A stretch of 64,000 bases of DNA from Bacteroidota bacterium (GCA_016718805.1 JADKCP010000004.1:248001-312000), one strand, 5' to 3'; counted from the first letter of the stretch, positions 37,961 through 47,375 are shown. Translations and numbers: made by a program. The notes: generated from the letters alone by a model not told the origin.

Positions 37961-39004
37961 TTAGCTGTTAAATCTAAACTCTTTCACTGTATCAACAAAA
38001 CACTTTGCTTTATCCTTTTCTATATCGGCATATACGCCATGGCCTAAATTAGCAATGTGACGATGCGCGCCAAATTCCTTGAGCATTTTTTCGGTCTCCT
38101 TTTTAATCGTCTTATAGTCGGCATAAAGTAAACAAGGATCCATGTTTCCTTGCAAGGTTTTAGAGGTTCCTACTGCAATTCGCGATGTATTTACATCCAT
38201 GTTCCAATCCAATCCAATGGTTTCGCACTTCGTTTTCGAAAATTCAGCCAAAGCAAAAAAAGCCCCTTTTGCAAAAACAGTAATAGGTGTAGTTGGATGA
38301 CTTTGTTTAATTGCTTCGCATATTTGATTAATGTATTTGTGCGAAAATTCAGCATACTGCACAGGACTTAGAATTCCGGCCCAGCTATCAAAAAGTTGAA
38401 TAAGATCGGCTCCTGCATCAATTTGGGCACGTAAATAATTGATTGTACTATCGGTAATTTTCTGCAACAATTTGTGTGCTGTTTCGGGCTGAGTGTATAG
38501 AAATTTCTTGGCCAATGAAAAAGTTTTTGACCCACTACCTTCAACCATGTATGCAAGCAAGGTCCATGGAGCACCTGCAAATCCAATTAATGGAACGCGG
38601 TTATTCAATGCACGTTTAAGCAATTTTATTGCTTCTATGGTATACTGCACATTGTCTGCTTGTGCTACATTCAAAAGGTCAACATCTTGCGCACTACTGA
38701 TTGTCTTTTCAAACCAAGGGCCCTTGCTTTCAACCATTTTGTAAGGCAAACCCATACCTTCTGGTATTACTAATATATCCGAAAAAATGATGGCTGCATC
38801 AACACCCAAAATATCAACCGGTTGCAAGCTTACTTCACAAGCAAATTCAGGACTTTCAACTAGGTCTTTAAATCCTCCCATTTTTGCTCTTACTTCACGG
38901 TATTCAGGAAGTATTCGACCAGCTTGGCGCATAAGCCATACAGGTGTTCTTTCGGTTTTTTCGCCTCTTGCAGCGCGCAATAACAAATCGTTTTGTAAAT
39001 TCAT
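37961..39004 (-). CDS. hemE: uroporphyrinogen decarboxylase
   Basis: A 347-aa enzyme converting uroporphyrinogen III to coproporphyrinogen III in haem synthesis. The signature PVWLMRQAGRILPEYR (22-37) holds the conserved Arg residues, and IGFAGAPWTLLAYMVEG and the C-terminal HIANLGHGVYADI are typical of HemE. Length is standard. It opens a minus-strand run with the UMF1 transporter and the LutA-like gene. hemD, the preceding step, is in the same window at 58.5 kb. Confidence 0.97.
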   Translation of the reverse strand: MNLQNDLLLRAARGEKTERTPVWLMRQAGRILPEYREVRAKMGGFKDLVESPEFACEVSLQPVDILGVDAAIIFSDILVIPEGMGLPYKMVESKGPWFEKTISSAQDVDLLNVAQADNVQYTIEAIKLLKRALNNRVPLIGFAGAPWTLLAYMVEGSGSKTFSLAKKFLYTQPETAHKLLQKITDSTINYLRAQIDAGADLIQLFDSWAGILSPVQYAEFSHKYINQICEAIKQSHPTTPITVFAKGAFFALAEFSKTKCETIGLDWNMDVNTSRIAVGTSKTLQGNMDPCLLYADYKTIKKETEKMLKEFGAHRHIANLGHGVYADIEKDKAKCFVDTVKEFRFNS

Positions 39005-39116
39005 TTGGCAAAAATAGTATTATTCGTTTAGCTCCGAACAGGAATATTACTGCTAGAAAAATCAGCTACTATTAATTGAATTTTAAGGAACTATTTTAAA
39101 GTTTTAATGTAAGCAA

Positions 39117-40004
39117 TCAATTTGACCTACTCTTTTGTTTGTAATAAGCATTGGCAAATAAAATGAGTAAAATAAATAAGGTCCCCACGTAAAATTGCAC
39201 ATTCATTTTTTCTTCTTCTCCAAAAATAAAATAGGCCAAAATGATGGTATAAACCGGCTCAAGGTTGGTTGATATTACCACCGTGTAAGGACTCAATTGT
39301 TTCATCACCAAAACGCTCGCAACAAAGGCAAAGGCTGTACAAACAATTCCCAATAAAATAAGATAAAAGAGATCGGAAGTGGAAACATGAAAAAGTTCAG
39401 GACTTAATTTAGAACTAAGAAAAAAATACATAGAAATTCCCAAAAAACCGCCCAATAATTCGTAGGTCGATAATGCAACCGCTTCAAACTTGGGTGCCAA
39501 TTTTCCGTTAAGCACAGTAAACAAAGCTGATAATGACGCTGAGATAACTCCATAAAAAATTCCTTCTGAATACCCTGGTTGGAAATTAAAAATGTAGATC
39601 AATCCAATCACAACAAGAATTCCAAAAATTAATTCATACGGGTATATTTTACGCTTAAAAAAAAGTGGCTCAATAAGCGCTGAAAAAAAAGTAGCAAAAC
39701 TCAAACAAACCACCGCAATAGAAACAGTGGCACTTTTAATTGACTGATAAAAAAATACCCAATGCAGTGCTATTACCAGTCCTACTGCCATTGCTTTGCC
39801 AATTTGTGGTAAGGAGAGAATAAGTGATCTTTGTGTGATACCTGCATATAAAACTACACCGGCTACTGCAATAAGCATTCGATACCACACTAATGAAACT
39901 GCCGGAATACTAATTAAACCGCCTAATATGCCGGTAAAGCCCCAGATGAAAATTACAAAATGTAACAGCAAAAAATACTTGTACTTCGCAAAAAAAGTAT
40001 CCAT
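39117..40004 (-). CDS. EamA/DMT-family transporter
   Basis: A 295-aa protein with ten TM helices in two EamA halves (about 10-140 and 150-290). The second half contains LSPYTVVISTNLEPVYTIIL, a common DMT signature. Drug/metabolite transporter superfamily, substrate unknown, likely an exporter. It follows the VIT-like gene by 9 bases, so the two and the upstream phosphatase gene may be one operon. Confidence 0.85.
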   Translation of the reverse strand: MDTFFAKYKYFLLLHFVIFIWGFTGILGGLISIPAVSLVWYRMLIAVAGVVLYAGITQRSLILSLPQIGKAMAVGLVIALHWVFFYQSIKSATVSIAVVCLSFATFFSALIEPLFFKRKIYPYELIFGILVVIGLIYIFNFQPGYSEGIFYGVISASLSALFTVLNGKLAPKFEAVALSTYELLGGFLGISMYFFLSSKLSPELFHVSTSDLFYLILLGIVCTAFAFVASVLVMKQLSPYTVVISTNLEPVYTIILAYFIFGEEEKMNVQFYVGTLFILLILFANAYYKQKSRSN

Positions 40005-40013
40005 ATTATTGCT

Positions 40014-40715
40014 TTAGTTACCGAAAAGTTTGGCAATTAAAAATGCGGCTGAAGCAGCTGTAACTCCAATAAGTGTGGTTTTAAGCGCTCCCGAAAAAGC
40101 ATTTTGTCCGGTAAGTTTACTTTTAAAGTAACCAAAAATAAACAAGCAAATTACCGTGATAATTGATGAATAAATAAGTCCGTGCTCGGGATTGTTAGCG
40201 AAAATATATCCACTCAGCGGAATTATTCCACCAATAATATAAGAGATGCCAATATTCAAGGCGCTTTTACTGGCACGTCTTTCATCGGGCTTTTCGAGAC
40301 CAAGTTCGTAACGCATCATAAATTCAACCCACTTGTCTTCATTCTTCGCCATTTCATCAACTATCAAATGTTGCGATTGTTCCGATAATCCGTATTCGGC
40401 AAAAATTTCTCGCACTTCCCTTTTTTCAGTTTCGTAATGAGTAACTATTTCATCGTACTCTCTTTTAAGTTCTGAATTGTAATGTTCAATTTCGGTTCGA
40501 CCGGCTAAATAGCCTCCCAAACCCATGGCAATGGATCCGGCACAAATTTCAGCAATACCTGCTGTGATGATAATGCCGTTAGAATCAACTACTCCACTTA
40601 AACCGGCAGCTAATGCAAAGGGAACCGTAAGCCCGTCGGCCATTCCGATTACTATGTCCTTTATGATTTCAGATTGCTGAAAATGTTGCTCTGTATGGTG
40701 ATGGTGTTCTGACAT
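40014..40715 (-). CDS. VIT1/CCC1-family transporter
   Basis: A 233-aa membrane protein of the VIT/CCC1 family, which moves Fe(II) or Mn(II). The N-terminus is His-rich (HHHHTEQH). TM1 has DIVIGMADGLTVPFALAAGLSG, the family signature, and TM2 EICAGSIAMGLGGYLAG. A helical cytoplasmic metal-binding region (EHYNSELKREYDEIVTHYETEKREVREIF) follows, with a second TM block at 150-233. Iron or manganese transport is inferred. It is in a minus-strand run with the phosphatase gene, 21 bases downstream of it. Confidence 0.9.
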   Translation of the reverse strand: MSEHHHHTEQHFQQSEIIKDIVIGMADGLTVPFALAAGLSGVVDSNGIIITAGIAEICAGSIAMGLGGYLAGRTEIEHYNSELKREYDEIVTHYETEKREVREIFAEYGLSEQSQHLIVDEMAKNEDKWVEFMMRYELGLEKPDERRASKSALNIGISYIIGGIIPLSGYIFANNPEHGLIYSSIITVICLFIFGYFKSKLTGQNAFSGALKTTLIGVTAASAAFLIAKLFGN

Positions 40716-40736
40716 TCTGTTTAATATAACTAATTC

Positions 40737-42233
40737 CTATTGTAATTTTACCCCAACTACAAGAACATCGTCTACTTGTTCTTCTATTCCCTTCCAATCA
40801 TAAAATTCCTGAATTACTCTTTTTCTTTGTTCTTCAGGTGCTAAAGTATGAATTTCTAAAAACAAATTCTGCAAACGTTTGTACATGTACTTTTTACCTT
40901 GCTTTCCTCCGAATTGGTCTGCAAATCCATCACTAAAGATGTAAAATGAATCTCCCATTTTTACATCAATTACATGTTTAGTAAATTCTTTGTTAATGGT
41001 ATAACTATGATTTCCTATAGGCATTGGATCGGCCTTAATAATTTTTAATTTGCCATCGGATAGTAAATAAAGTGGATTATTAGAACCTGAAAAATAAAGT
41101 TTGTTGGTTGAATAATCAATGCAACAAAGTGCTACTTCAATACCATCTTTAATTGCTCCATTCTTTTCATAGCGGAATAAATTAATGAGGCGCATTTTTA
41201 ATATTTCGAGAATAAAATTGGGTCGAGTTATGGTGTTTATGTTTACTATTTCATTCAACAAAGAAACCCCAATCATGCTGAGCATAGCTCCTGGAACTCC
41301 ATGTCCGGTGCAGTCGGCAGCTACAATACATGCAAAATTATCTTTTTGCCAAGTCCAACAAAAATCACCGCTTACAATATCTTTTGGTTTCAAAAAAACA
41401 AAACTTCCCGGAAAAATTTGCTTGATAATTTGTTGACCCGGCACTATTGCCTTTTGAATGTAGCGCGCATAATTAATACTGTCTGTTAATTCGCTGTTCT
41501 TTTTATATACTTCGCTATTGGCTTCTTTAAGACTATTGTTGATTCGTTCTATTTCTATTTGCTTTATTTGTAGTGCTGCATTTTTTGATTCAATTTCAAT
41601 CTCGTTTGCCCGAAGTTCATTAAATATTTTTTGCAATTCCTTTCTTGCGCTTTCAGTGGCCTTTTCAGATGCACGCGATTTTAATAATTGTTTTCGATAA
41701 ACTTCAGACATCCAAGAAATATATATTCCGGTAGGCACAAAAACTAACACATAATATAAATGCTCTGTAAAATCTCCCTTTTGTTGCAAAAAGTTAATAC
41801 AGATATAACTGATGATAATATAGGTAATCGCAAAAAATAAAGTAATAGCAATTGAGGTTATGAAATTGCTATGTGAAAGCATAAATACCAAAGCAATGAT
41901 TGAAAAAAACAAGGCTACCATTCGTATTTCGTTGAGAAAAAATATGGTGTACCAAAAAATTGCCAGCCAATTGGCAAATTCAATCACGGTAATTACAGTA
42001 CGAGTGGTTACAGAAATCTCGGTGTAACTATTGATCCAAAATAAAAAAATTCCAACTGATGCATAGATCCAAACTGCAACAAGAATTAACTGCTCATAGC
42101 CGAAACTTACTATGCCCATAAATTTGGCAAGCAACAACAACATAAAGGTTAAACTATACCCAAACAAAGACTGTTTTGAATACTTAAACAAACTAAATTT
42201 CCGGTACTGTCCTACGGAGGTTTGTTCTGTCAT
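40737..42233 (-). CDS. membrane SpoIIE-type PP2C phosphatase (second copy)
   Basis: A 498-aa protein with about six TM helices (25-175), a long coiled coil (180-255) and a C-terminal SpoIIE/PP2C phosphatase domain (285-498). Metal-binding motifs: SGDFCW (288-293), ADCTGHG (306-312), DGFADQFGG, and the terminal DDVLVV. The catalytic part is close to that of the 4823 protein, but the sensor differs: an integral membrane sensor instead of periplasmic TPRs. No DUF1987 gene is next to it; the nearest is at 44023, 1.8 kb away. It probably reverses phosphorylation of a SiaC-like or anti-sigma antagonist protein (inference). Confidence 0.88.
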   Translation of the reverse strand: MTEQTSVGQYRKFSLFKYSKQSLFGYSLTFMLLLLAKFMGIVSFGYEQLILVAVWIYASVGIFLFWINSYTEISVTTRTVITVIEFANWLAIFWYTIFFLNEIRMVALFFSIIALVFMLSHSNFITSIAITLFFAITYIIISYICINFLQQKGDFTEHLYYVLVFVPTGIYISWMSEVYRKQLLKSRASEKATESARKELQKIFNELRANEIEIESKNAALQIKQIEIERINNSLKEANSEVYKKNSELTDSINYARYIQKAIVPGQQIIKQIFPGSFVFLKPKDIVSGDFCWTWQKDNFACIVAADCTGHGVPGAMLSMIGVSLLNEIVNINTITRPNFILEILKMRLINLFRYEKNGAIKDGIEVALCCIDYSTNKLYFSGSNNPLYLLSDGKLKIIKADPMPIGNHSYTINKEFTKHVIDVKMGDSFYIFSDGFADQFGGKQGKKYMYKRLQNLFLEIHTLAPEEQRKRVIQEFYDWKGIEEQVDDVLVVGVKLQ

Positions 42234-42358
42234 TGTATTTTGAATTTCATGGAGTTACAAGTGTACTGAATAATCTGATAGCTCTTTTAATTTGATGCAA
42301 AATATCTAATAACTTTAGACTAACCCATTAATTTAAAAGATGATTATTGAATAAGCTG

Positions 42359-42366
42359 TATTTTTG
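42359..42366 (+). promoter_or_regulatory. putative -7 element upstream of trmB
   Basis: TATTTTTG fits TANNTTTG exactly and lies 31 bases before the trmB ATG. No clear -33 TTTG is present, so this is tentative. Confidence 0.35.
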
Positions 42367-42396
42367 CGCCTCATTAAAAATTAGGAAGCTAAAGAA

Positions 42397-43092
42397 ATGG
42401 CTAAACACAAGTTAAGACAGTTTGCAGAAATTGAAAATTTTGAGAATGTATTTCATCACATACAACATGCTGAAAATATTCCTGAATTTAAATTGAAGGG
42501 CAAATGGAATTCAACTTATTTCAACAATTCTAATCCGCTTGTTCTAGAGCTTGGTTGCGGGAAAGGTGAATATTCGCTCGGACTTGCAAACAATCATCCT
42601 CAAAAAAATTTTATAGGAATTGATTTAAAAGGAAATCGTATTTGGAGAGGGGCTAAAACTGCACTTGAAACGAACCTTAAAAATGTAGCTTTTTTGCGAA
42701 CGCGTATTGAAAATATTGAGTTTTCATTTGCGCCTCAAGAAGTGGCAGAAATTTGGATAACCTTTCCAGATCCTCAACCTCAAATTGCCAGAATTAAAAA
42801 GCGATTAACTTCACCCCGATTCTTGCAGCATTACAAAAACATTTTGAAGCCTGGTGGAAGCATTCATTTAAAAACCGATAGCGAGTTATTGTACCGTTAC
42901 ACGCTTGAAATTATTGAAGAACAAAAATTAACTTTGCAGCAATACAGCTCCGATTTATATGCGGAGCTTTCAAGCGGGACACCTGAAGCACAAAAAAATT
43001 ATCCGATAGAAACTTTTTCCATACAAACCTTTTATGAAAAAAAATTTTCTGAAAAAGGATTTAAAATTTGTTACATCCGTTTTTGCTTATAG
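42397..43092 (+). CDS. trmB: tRNA (guanine-N7-)-methyltransferase
   Basis: A 231-aa SAM-dependent enzyme that makes m7G46 in tRNAs. The SAM motif LELGCGKGEYSLGLA (about 50-64) and the family motif ITFPDPQPQ (about 127-135) are present; the latter replaces the usual NFPDPWP, a variant seen in Bacteroidota. LHLKTDSELL (substrate-binding) follows. The gene runs to a TAG at 43092 and the pentapeptide gene starts 8 bases later. Confidence 0.95.
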   Translation: MAKHKLRQFAEIENFENVFHHIQHAENIPEFKLKGKWNSTYFNNSNPLVLELGCGKGEYSLGLANNHPQKNFIGIDLKGNRIWRGAKTALETNLKNVAFLRTRIENIEFSFAPQEVAEIWITFPDPQPQIARIKKRLTSPRFLQHYKNILKPGGSIHLKTDSELLYRYTLEIIEEQKLTLQQYSSDLYAELSSGTPEAQKNYPIETFSIQTFYEKKFSEKGFKICYIRFCL

Positions 43093-43100
43093 CCTATACC

Positions 43101-43667
43101 ATGTTAGTAATAGAAGATAAAAACTACAAAGCAATTTCATTTGCTGATGAATTAAAAACGCTTTGCGAATTTGAAAATTGCAGCTTTGTAAATTGCAATT
43201 TTTCGGGAGTAGAACTAGGTGCTTATACCTTTAGTGATTGCAGCTTTCAAGACTGTGATATGAGTTTGGTTAAGTTTAAAAATACCGGTTTAAAAACAGC
43301 ACGTTTTATTAATTGTAAATTAACCGGCTGTGATTTTAGCAATTGCAACCCCTTTTTGTTAGCCTTAAATTTTAACGGATGTTTGCTCAACTTAGCATCG
43401 TTTTACAAGTTGAAATTAAAGCAAACTACTTTTGCAAATTGCAATTTAAACGAAACCGATTTTACACAAGCTGATTTAAGCAGTTCAATGTTTGAAAATT
43501 GTAATTTTTTGGATGCAACATTTTTTGAAACACTTCTCGAAAAAGTAGATTTTAGTACAAGCTATAATTACAGAATACATCCTGAAGAAAACAAAATTAA
43601 GAAGGCAAAATTTTCACACAACGGGCTTGCCGGATTATTGTTGAATTACGACATTGTAGTTGTTTAA
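43101..43667 (+). CDS. pentapeptide repeat protein
   Basis: A 188-aa right-handed beta-helix of pentapeptide repeats, with A(D/N)LXX-like units such as CSFVNCNFSG, CSFQDCDMS, CKLTGCDFSNC and CNLNETDFTQADLS. Phe or Leu lies at the centre of each coil. The C-terminal NYRIHPEENKIKKAKFSHNG resembles the end of Qnr/McbG-type gyrase-protecting proteins. The ATG at 43101 is preferred to one at 43068, which falls within trmB. Topoisomerase protection is possible but not shown. It lies 8 bases downstream of trmB. Confidence 0.82.
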   Translation: MLVIEDKNYKAISFADELKTLCEFENCSFVNCNFSGVELGAYTFSDCSFQDCDMSLVKFKNTGLKTARFINCKLTGCDFSNCNPFLLALNFNGCLLNLASFYKLKLKQTTFANCNLNETDFTQADLSSSMFENCNFLDATFFETLLEKVDFSTSYNYRIHPEENKIKKAKFSHNGLAGLLLNYDIVVV

Positions 43668-43687
43668 TTTATTTCGAAATTATAACA

Positions 43688-44026
43688 ATGCAACCGGAGC
43701 CTGGCTTTTTTGATTTAGTATATCAAGTAGCTCGTTTAATTCCCAAAGGAAGGGTAACAAGTTATGGCGCAATTGCTGCTTATTTAGGAAGTGCAAAATC
43801 TGCACGAATGGTTGGCTGGGCAATGAATGCAGCTCACCAACAAAAACCAAAAGTTCCGGCGCACAGAGTAGTTAATAGAATCGGGATGTTATCGGGAAAA
43901 CATCATTTTTCTACTTCAGATACAATGCAGCATTTACTCGAGAAAGAAGGTGTAAAAGTAAAAGATGATCAGATTTTGAATTTCAGCAAACACTTTTGGG
44001 ACCCACGAAGCGAGCTTTCGCTTTAG
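43688..44026 (+). CDS. alkyltransferase-like protein (ATL)
   Basis: A 112-aa protein of the MGMT DNA-binding domain family. The helix-turn-helix region (GRVTSYGAIAAYLG) and Arg-containing SARMVGWAMN are present. The active-site PCHRV motif is PAHRVVN here, so the alkyl-accepting Cys is replaced by Ala. Such ATLs cannot remove the alkyl group; they bind O6-alkylguanine and flag it for nucleotide excision repair. Its last 4 bases overlap the end of the convergent DUF1987 gene. Confidence 0.9.
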   Translation: MQPEPGFFDLVYQVARLIPKGRVTSYGAIAAYLGSAKSARMVGWAMNAAHQQKPKVPAHRVVNRIGMLSGKHHFSTSDTMQHLLEKEGVKVKDDQILNFSKHFWDPRSELSL

Positions 44027-44397
44027 TATTCTTTAAACTCAAAAGGTAATTCAAAAATATAATCAAACTCCTTTCCTATGTCGCGCATATCGTCGTCGTC
44101 GTGCTGATATATCCACACTACTTTCGTTTTGTAGCCGTTTTTAAACATCTTATCAAGCAGTTTAAACAAATCGGCAATGTATTTTTGAGAAGAAGTATTG
44201 AAATACTCGAGCTTAAATTCAAAAGCAGTTTGCTCGTTGGGATTGAGCGAATACTCACGAAACCATTCAATTACCGGTATGTAAAACTTTGATGTATCAT
44301 GAGGAATAGAGCGTCCGGTAATTTTAAAAATTCCGGCTTCCTTGTCCAAAATAATTCCGGGAAAATCGGTGTCTTCCTCAAGGATTAATTTTTTCAT
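44023..44397 (-). CDS. orphan DUF1987 / SiaC-family protein
   Basis: A 124-aa second member of the DUF1987/SiaC family. The core is FKLEYFNTSSQKY, with Thr at residue 68, the exact number and position of the phosphorylated Thr68 of P. aeruginosa SiaC. The GRSIPHDTSKFYIPVIEWF segment (28-46) is also conserved. The first copy (6875) has Ser73-Thr74 at the equivalent place. There is no kinase or phosphatase next to it, so its regulators must act in trans; the phosphatase at 40737 and the kinase-like protein at 7274 are candidates. Its 3' end overlaps the ATL gene by 4 bases. Confidence 0.85.
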   Translation of the reverse strand: MKKLILEEDTDFPGIILDKEAGIFKITGRSIPHDTSKFYIPVIEWFREYSLNPNEQTAFEFKLEYFNTSSQKYIADLFKLLDKMFKNGYKTKVVWIYQHDDDDMRDIGKEFDYIFELPFEFKEY

Positions 44398-44524
44398 CTA
44401 ATTCGTTCTAATTTTTGATCGGGATTTTTTTTCAAATGTAACCTATTTCAGAAAACTATTTACACATTATTAACGAATGGTGTACAAGGATTATTTTAAA
44501 TTTGCTATTCATTCAAAAAACACT

Positions 44525-45955
44525 ATGCAACACAGTTTTCGAAAAATAGTATTGCTTATACTCTTATTTCCGATTTTTGCTTTCACTGCAAAAGCTGAAG
44601 AATCATGGACTTTACAGCAATGTATAGAGCATGCGTTAAAGCACAATATTCAAATAAAGCAAAGCGTTTTATCAACCGATTTAACCAAAGGGAATTTACA
44701 ACAAAGTGAAGCCGCTCTTTTACCTTCAATTAATGCCGGTGCTTCCAATTACTATAACTATGGTAAAACAATTGACCCCTTTACCAATAATTTTGCAACC
44801 GAAAAAGTCCGTTCCGACCGATACAGTTTGCAAGCCAATGTGAATTTATTTAATGGTTTGCAAGCTTATAATACCATTAAGCAAAATCAGCTTTTATTGG
44901 CTGCGGGTAAGTTTGATACAGAAAAAATAATATCCGATATTTCATTATACGTGGCTTCTTCTTATTTACAAATTTTGTTTGATACCGAAATTTTAGAGCT
45001 GGCACAAAAACAATTGTTGCTTACTAAAAGTCAAGTTGAGCGTACTAAAAAGTTAGTTGAAGCCGGAAGCACAGCCAAAGGAAATTTACTAAGCATTGAA
45101 TCGCAAGCTGCCAATGAAGAAGTACAGGTGGTAACTGCACAAAATAATTTGGATTTGTCTTATTTAAACTTAGCTCAGTTGTTGGAATTGGAAGATCCTA
45201 AAAATTTTAAAATTGTACGCCCTTCACTACCTGAAAATATTAGCGCAGAAGCACTTTCAGATGTAGGTGCAATTTATCAAAATGCGCTGGCCAATCGTCC
45301 GGAAATTAAGAGTGCTAATTTAAAAATTAAGAGTGCCGAAAAAGGAATCTCCATTGCCAAAGGAAGTCTTAGTCCTCAGTTAACTATGAGTGGTTCTTAT
45401 GGTACCGGTTATTCGGGACTTAGTCAACGAATGGTGGGTGAACCGATGTATGGTATAGCAGCTACTCCCTATATAACTTCTTCTAATGAGCAAGTATTAG
45501 GTCCGGTTTTACTCAACAATTATGAAAAAACTCCTTTCTCAAAACAAGTTAATGACAACCTTAATAAGTCGTTTGGATTTAATTTGAGCATTCCTATTTT
45601 CAATGGGTTTCAGGTTCGAAATTCAATAAACAGAGCTAAAATAAATAAATTAAGTGCCGAGTTAAATTTAGAAACAGCTGAAAAAACTTTGTACAAATCA
45701 ATTCAGCAGGCATATTCAGATGCACAAGCTGCGTTTAAAAAAAATGTGGCTACACAAAAAGCAGTAAGTGCATTTCGTGAATCTTTTTCATACAGCGAAC
45801 AACGTTACAATCTAGGAATGTTGAATCCTGTTGAATACAATGATGCGAAAAATAAATTAACAAAGGCTGAGTCGGAACTTGCTCAGTCGAAATATGATTT
45901 CATTTTTAAACTCAATGTACTTAATTTTTATCAGGGCAAACCAATTGCTTTTTAA
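44525..45955 (+). CDS. TolC-family outer-membrane efflux protein
   Basis: A 476-aa outer-membrane channel with signal peptide (ending AKAE), starting at the ATG at 44525 rather than at an upstream in-frame ATG (44477) that would precede the signal. Two repeated OEP halves are visible: ESWTLQQCIEHALKHNIQIK at the N-terminus and ANRPEIKSANLKIKSAEKGI at midpoint. Long alpha-helical segments build the periplasmic tunnel. Exports substrates together with an inner-membrane pump. Followed after 34 bases by a membrane-fusion gene; no pump gene is in the run. Confidence 0.92.
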   Translation: MQHSFRKIVLLILLFPIFAFTAKAEESWTLQQCIEHALKHNIQIKQSVLSTDLTKGNLQQSEAALLPSINAGASNYYNYGKTIDPFTNNFATEKVRSDRYSLQANVNLFNGLQAYNTIKQNQLLLAAGKFDTEKIISDISLYVASSYLQILFDTEILELAQKQLLLTKSQVERTKKLVEAGSTAKGNLLSIESQAANEEVQVVTAQNNLDLSYLNLAQLLELEDPKNFKIVRPSLPENISAEALSDVGAIYQNALANRPEIKSANLKIKSAEKGISIAKGSLSPQLTMSGSYGTGYSGLSQRMVGEPMYGIAATPYITSSNEQVLGPVLLNNYEKTPFSKQVNDNLNKSFGFNLSIPIFNGFQVRNSINRAKINKLSAELNLETAEKTLYKSIQQAYSDAQAAFKKNVATQKAVSAFRESFSYSEQRYNLGMLNPVEYNDAKNKLTKAESELAQSKYDFIFKLNVLNFYQGKPIAF

Positions 45956-45989
45956 TTAGCTTGCACCTCTATTAAAGGACTCATTAATC

Positions 45990-47375
45990 ATGAAAAAAAT
46001 AAAATTAAAGCATCTCTTTATCGGCACAGTTGTTTTAATTATTGCGCTCATAATTGCCAAAAAAGTTGGTTGGATTGGAAGTGTCGATAAAACCGAAGTT
46101 GTTACTGAAAAAGCCGCTTTGCGTAAAATTATTGAAACGGTTTCGGCCAGTGGTAAAGTACAGCCAGAAGTAGAAGTTAAAATTAGTCCGGATGTGTCGG
46201 GGCAAATAGTTGAGTTAAATGTAAAAGAAGGCGATGAGGTAAAAAAGGGAACTGTATTGTGTAAAATTAATCCGGATATTTACTTGTCGAACCTCGAAAA
46301 AATGCAGGCTGCTGTTAATAGTTCTAAAGCAAATTTAGCTAATTCAAAAGCTCGTCAAGCACAAGTTGAATCATCCTTTACAAATACCGAATTGGTATTT
46401 AATCGCACTAAAAAATTGTTCGAACAAAACGCTGTTTCGCAAGCTGATTTTGATGCAGCTAAAGCAGCTTATGAGAGTTCAAAAGCTGATGTGGAAGCGG
46501 CTAAACAAACAGTTGCTGCAAGTGAGTTTAATGTAAAAAATGCAAGCGCCTCTCAAAAGGAAGCAAGCGATAATTTACAACGCACAACTATTTTATCACC
46601 TGTAAACGGGAAGGTTTCGAAATTAAATGTAGAGTTAGGGGAACGTGTGGTTGGAACTTCACAAATGGCAGGTACCGAAATAATGCGCATTGCCAATTTA
46701 AATGAAATGGAGGTTAATGTTGAGGTAAATGAAAATGATATTGTTCGAATAAGTTTGGGTGATACCGCCGATATTGAAGTGGATGCCTATTTGGATAAAA
46801 AATTTAGCGGATTGGTTACAGAAGTAGCTAATTCAGCCAATATCACAGGTTCGTCTGCTGATCAGGTAACTAATTTTACTGTGAAGATTCGTATTCTGCA
46901 AGAGAGTTACAAAGAGTTGATTCCTGCTGACAAAAAAAATTATTCTCCTTTTCGACCAGGCATGTCGGCAACAGTTGATATACATACTCAAACTGTTGAC
47001 AATGTAATTTCTCTTCCAATACAAGCAGTTACGACTCGAGAGGACACCAGTTCATTTGGCGCAAAAAACCAAACAAGCAACGATGCGGAAATTGCAACTC
47101 AAGAATCTGAAAATAATCAATCAAATTCTTCCTCAACTGTTGCTAAGAAACAAGAAAAAACTAAAGAGTATGTGTTTGTATTGGCTAACGAAAAAGCACG
47201 CTTAACCGAAGTTGTCACAGGTATTCAAGACAATAATTTTATTGAAATAAAAAGTGGAGTAAACACTGGCGACGAAATAATTTATGCCCCTTATAGCGCA
47301 GTTTCGAAACTTTTAAAAAATAATACACCGGTTAAAAAGGTCGATAAATCAGAACTTTTTAAGAAGAAATCTTAA
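45990..47375 (+). CDS. HlyD/MacA-family membrane-fusion protein
   Basis: A 461-aa periplasmic adaptor with one N-terminal TM anchor (7-24). A lipoyl/biotinyl-like half-motif (VSGQIVELNVKEGDEVKKGT) is followed by a long alpha-helical hairpin (about 95-190), the second lipoyl half (ILSPVNGKVSKLNVELGERV), a beta-barrel domain and a membrane-proximal domain. A Ser/Asn-rich insert (about 350-390) is low in complexity. It most resembles MacA, partner of MacB-type permeases. A MacB-type permease (22012) is elsewhere in the window. Confidence 0.92.
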   Translation: MKKIKLKHLFIGTVVLIIALIIAKKVGWIGSVDKTEVVTEKAALRKIIETVSASGKVQPEVEVKISPDVSGQIVELNVKEGDEVKKGTVLCKINPDIYLSNLEKMQAAVNSSKANLANSKARQAQVESSFTNTELVFNRTKKLFEQNAVSQADFDAAKAAYESSKADVEAAKQTVAASEFNVKNASASQKEASDNLQRTTILSPVNGKVSKLNVELGERVVGTSQMAGTEIMRIANLNEMEVNVEVNENDIVRISLGDTADIEVDAYLDKKFSGLVTEVANSANITGSSADQVTNFTVKIRILQESYKELIPADKKNYSPFRPGMSATVDIHTQTVDNVISLPIQAVTTREDTSSFGAKNQTSNDAEIATQESENNQSNSSSTVAKKQEKTKEYVFVLANEKARLTEVVTGIQDNNFIEIKSGVNTGDEIIYAPYSAVSKLLKNNTPVKKVDKSELFKKKS

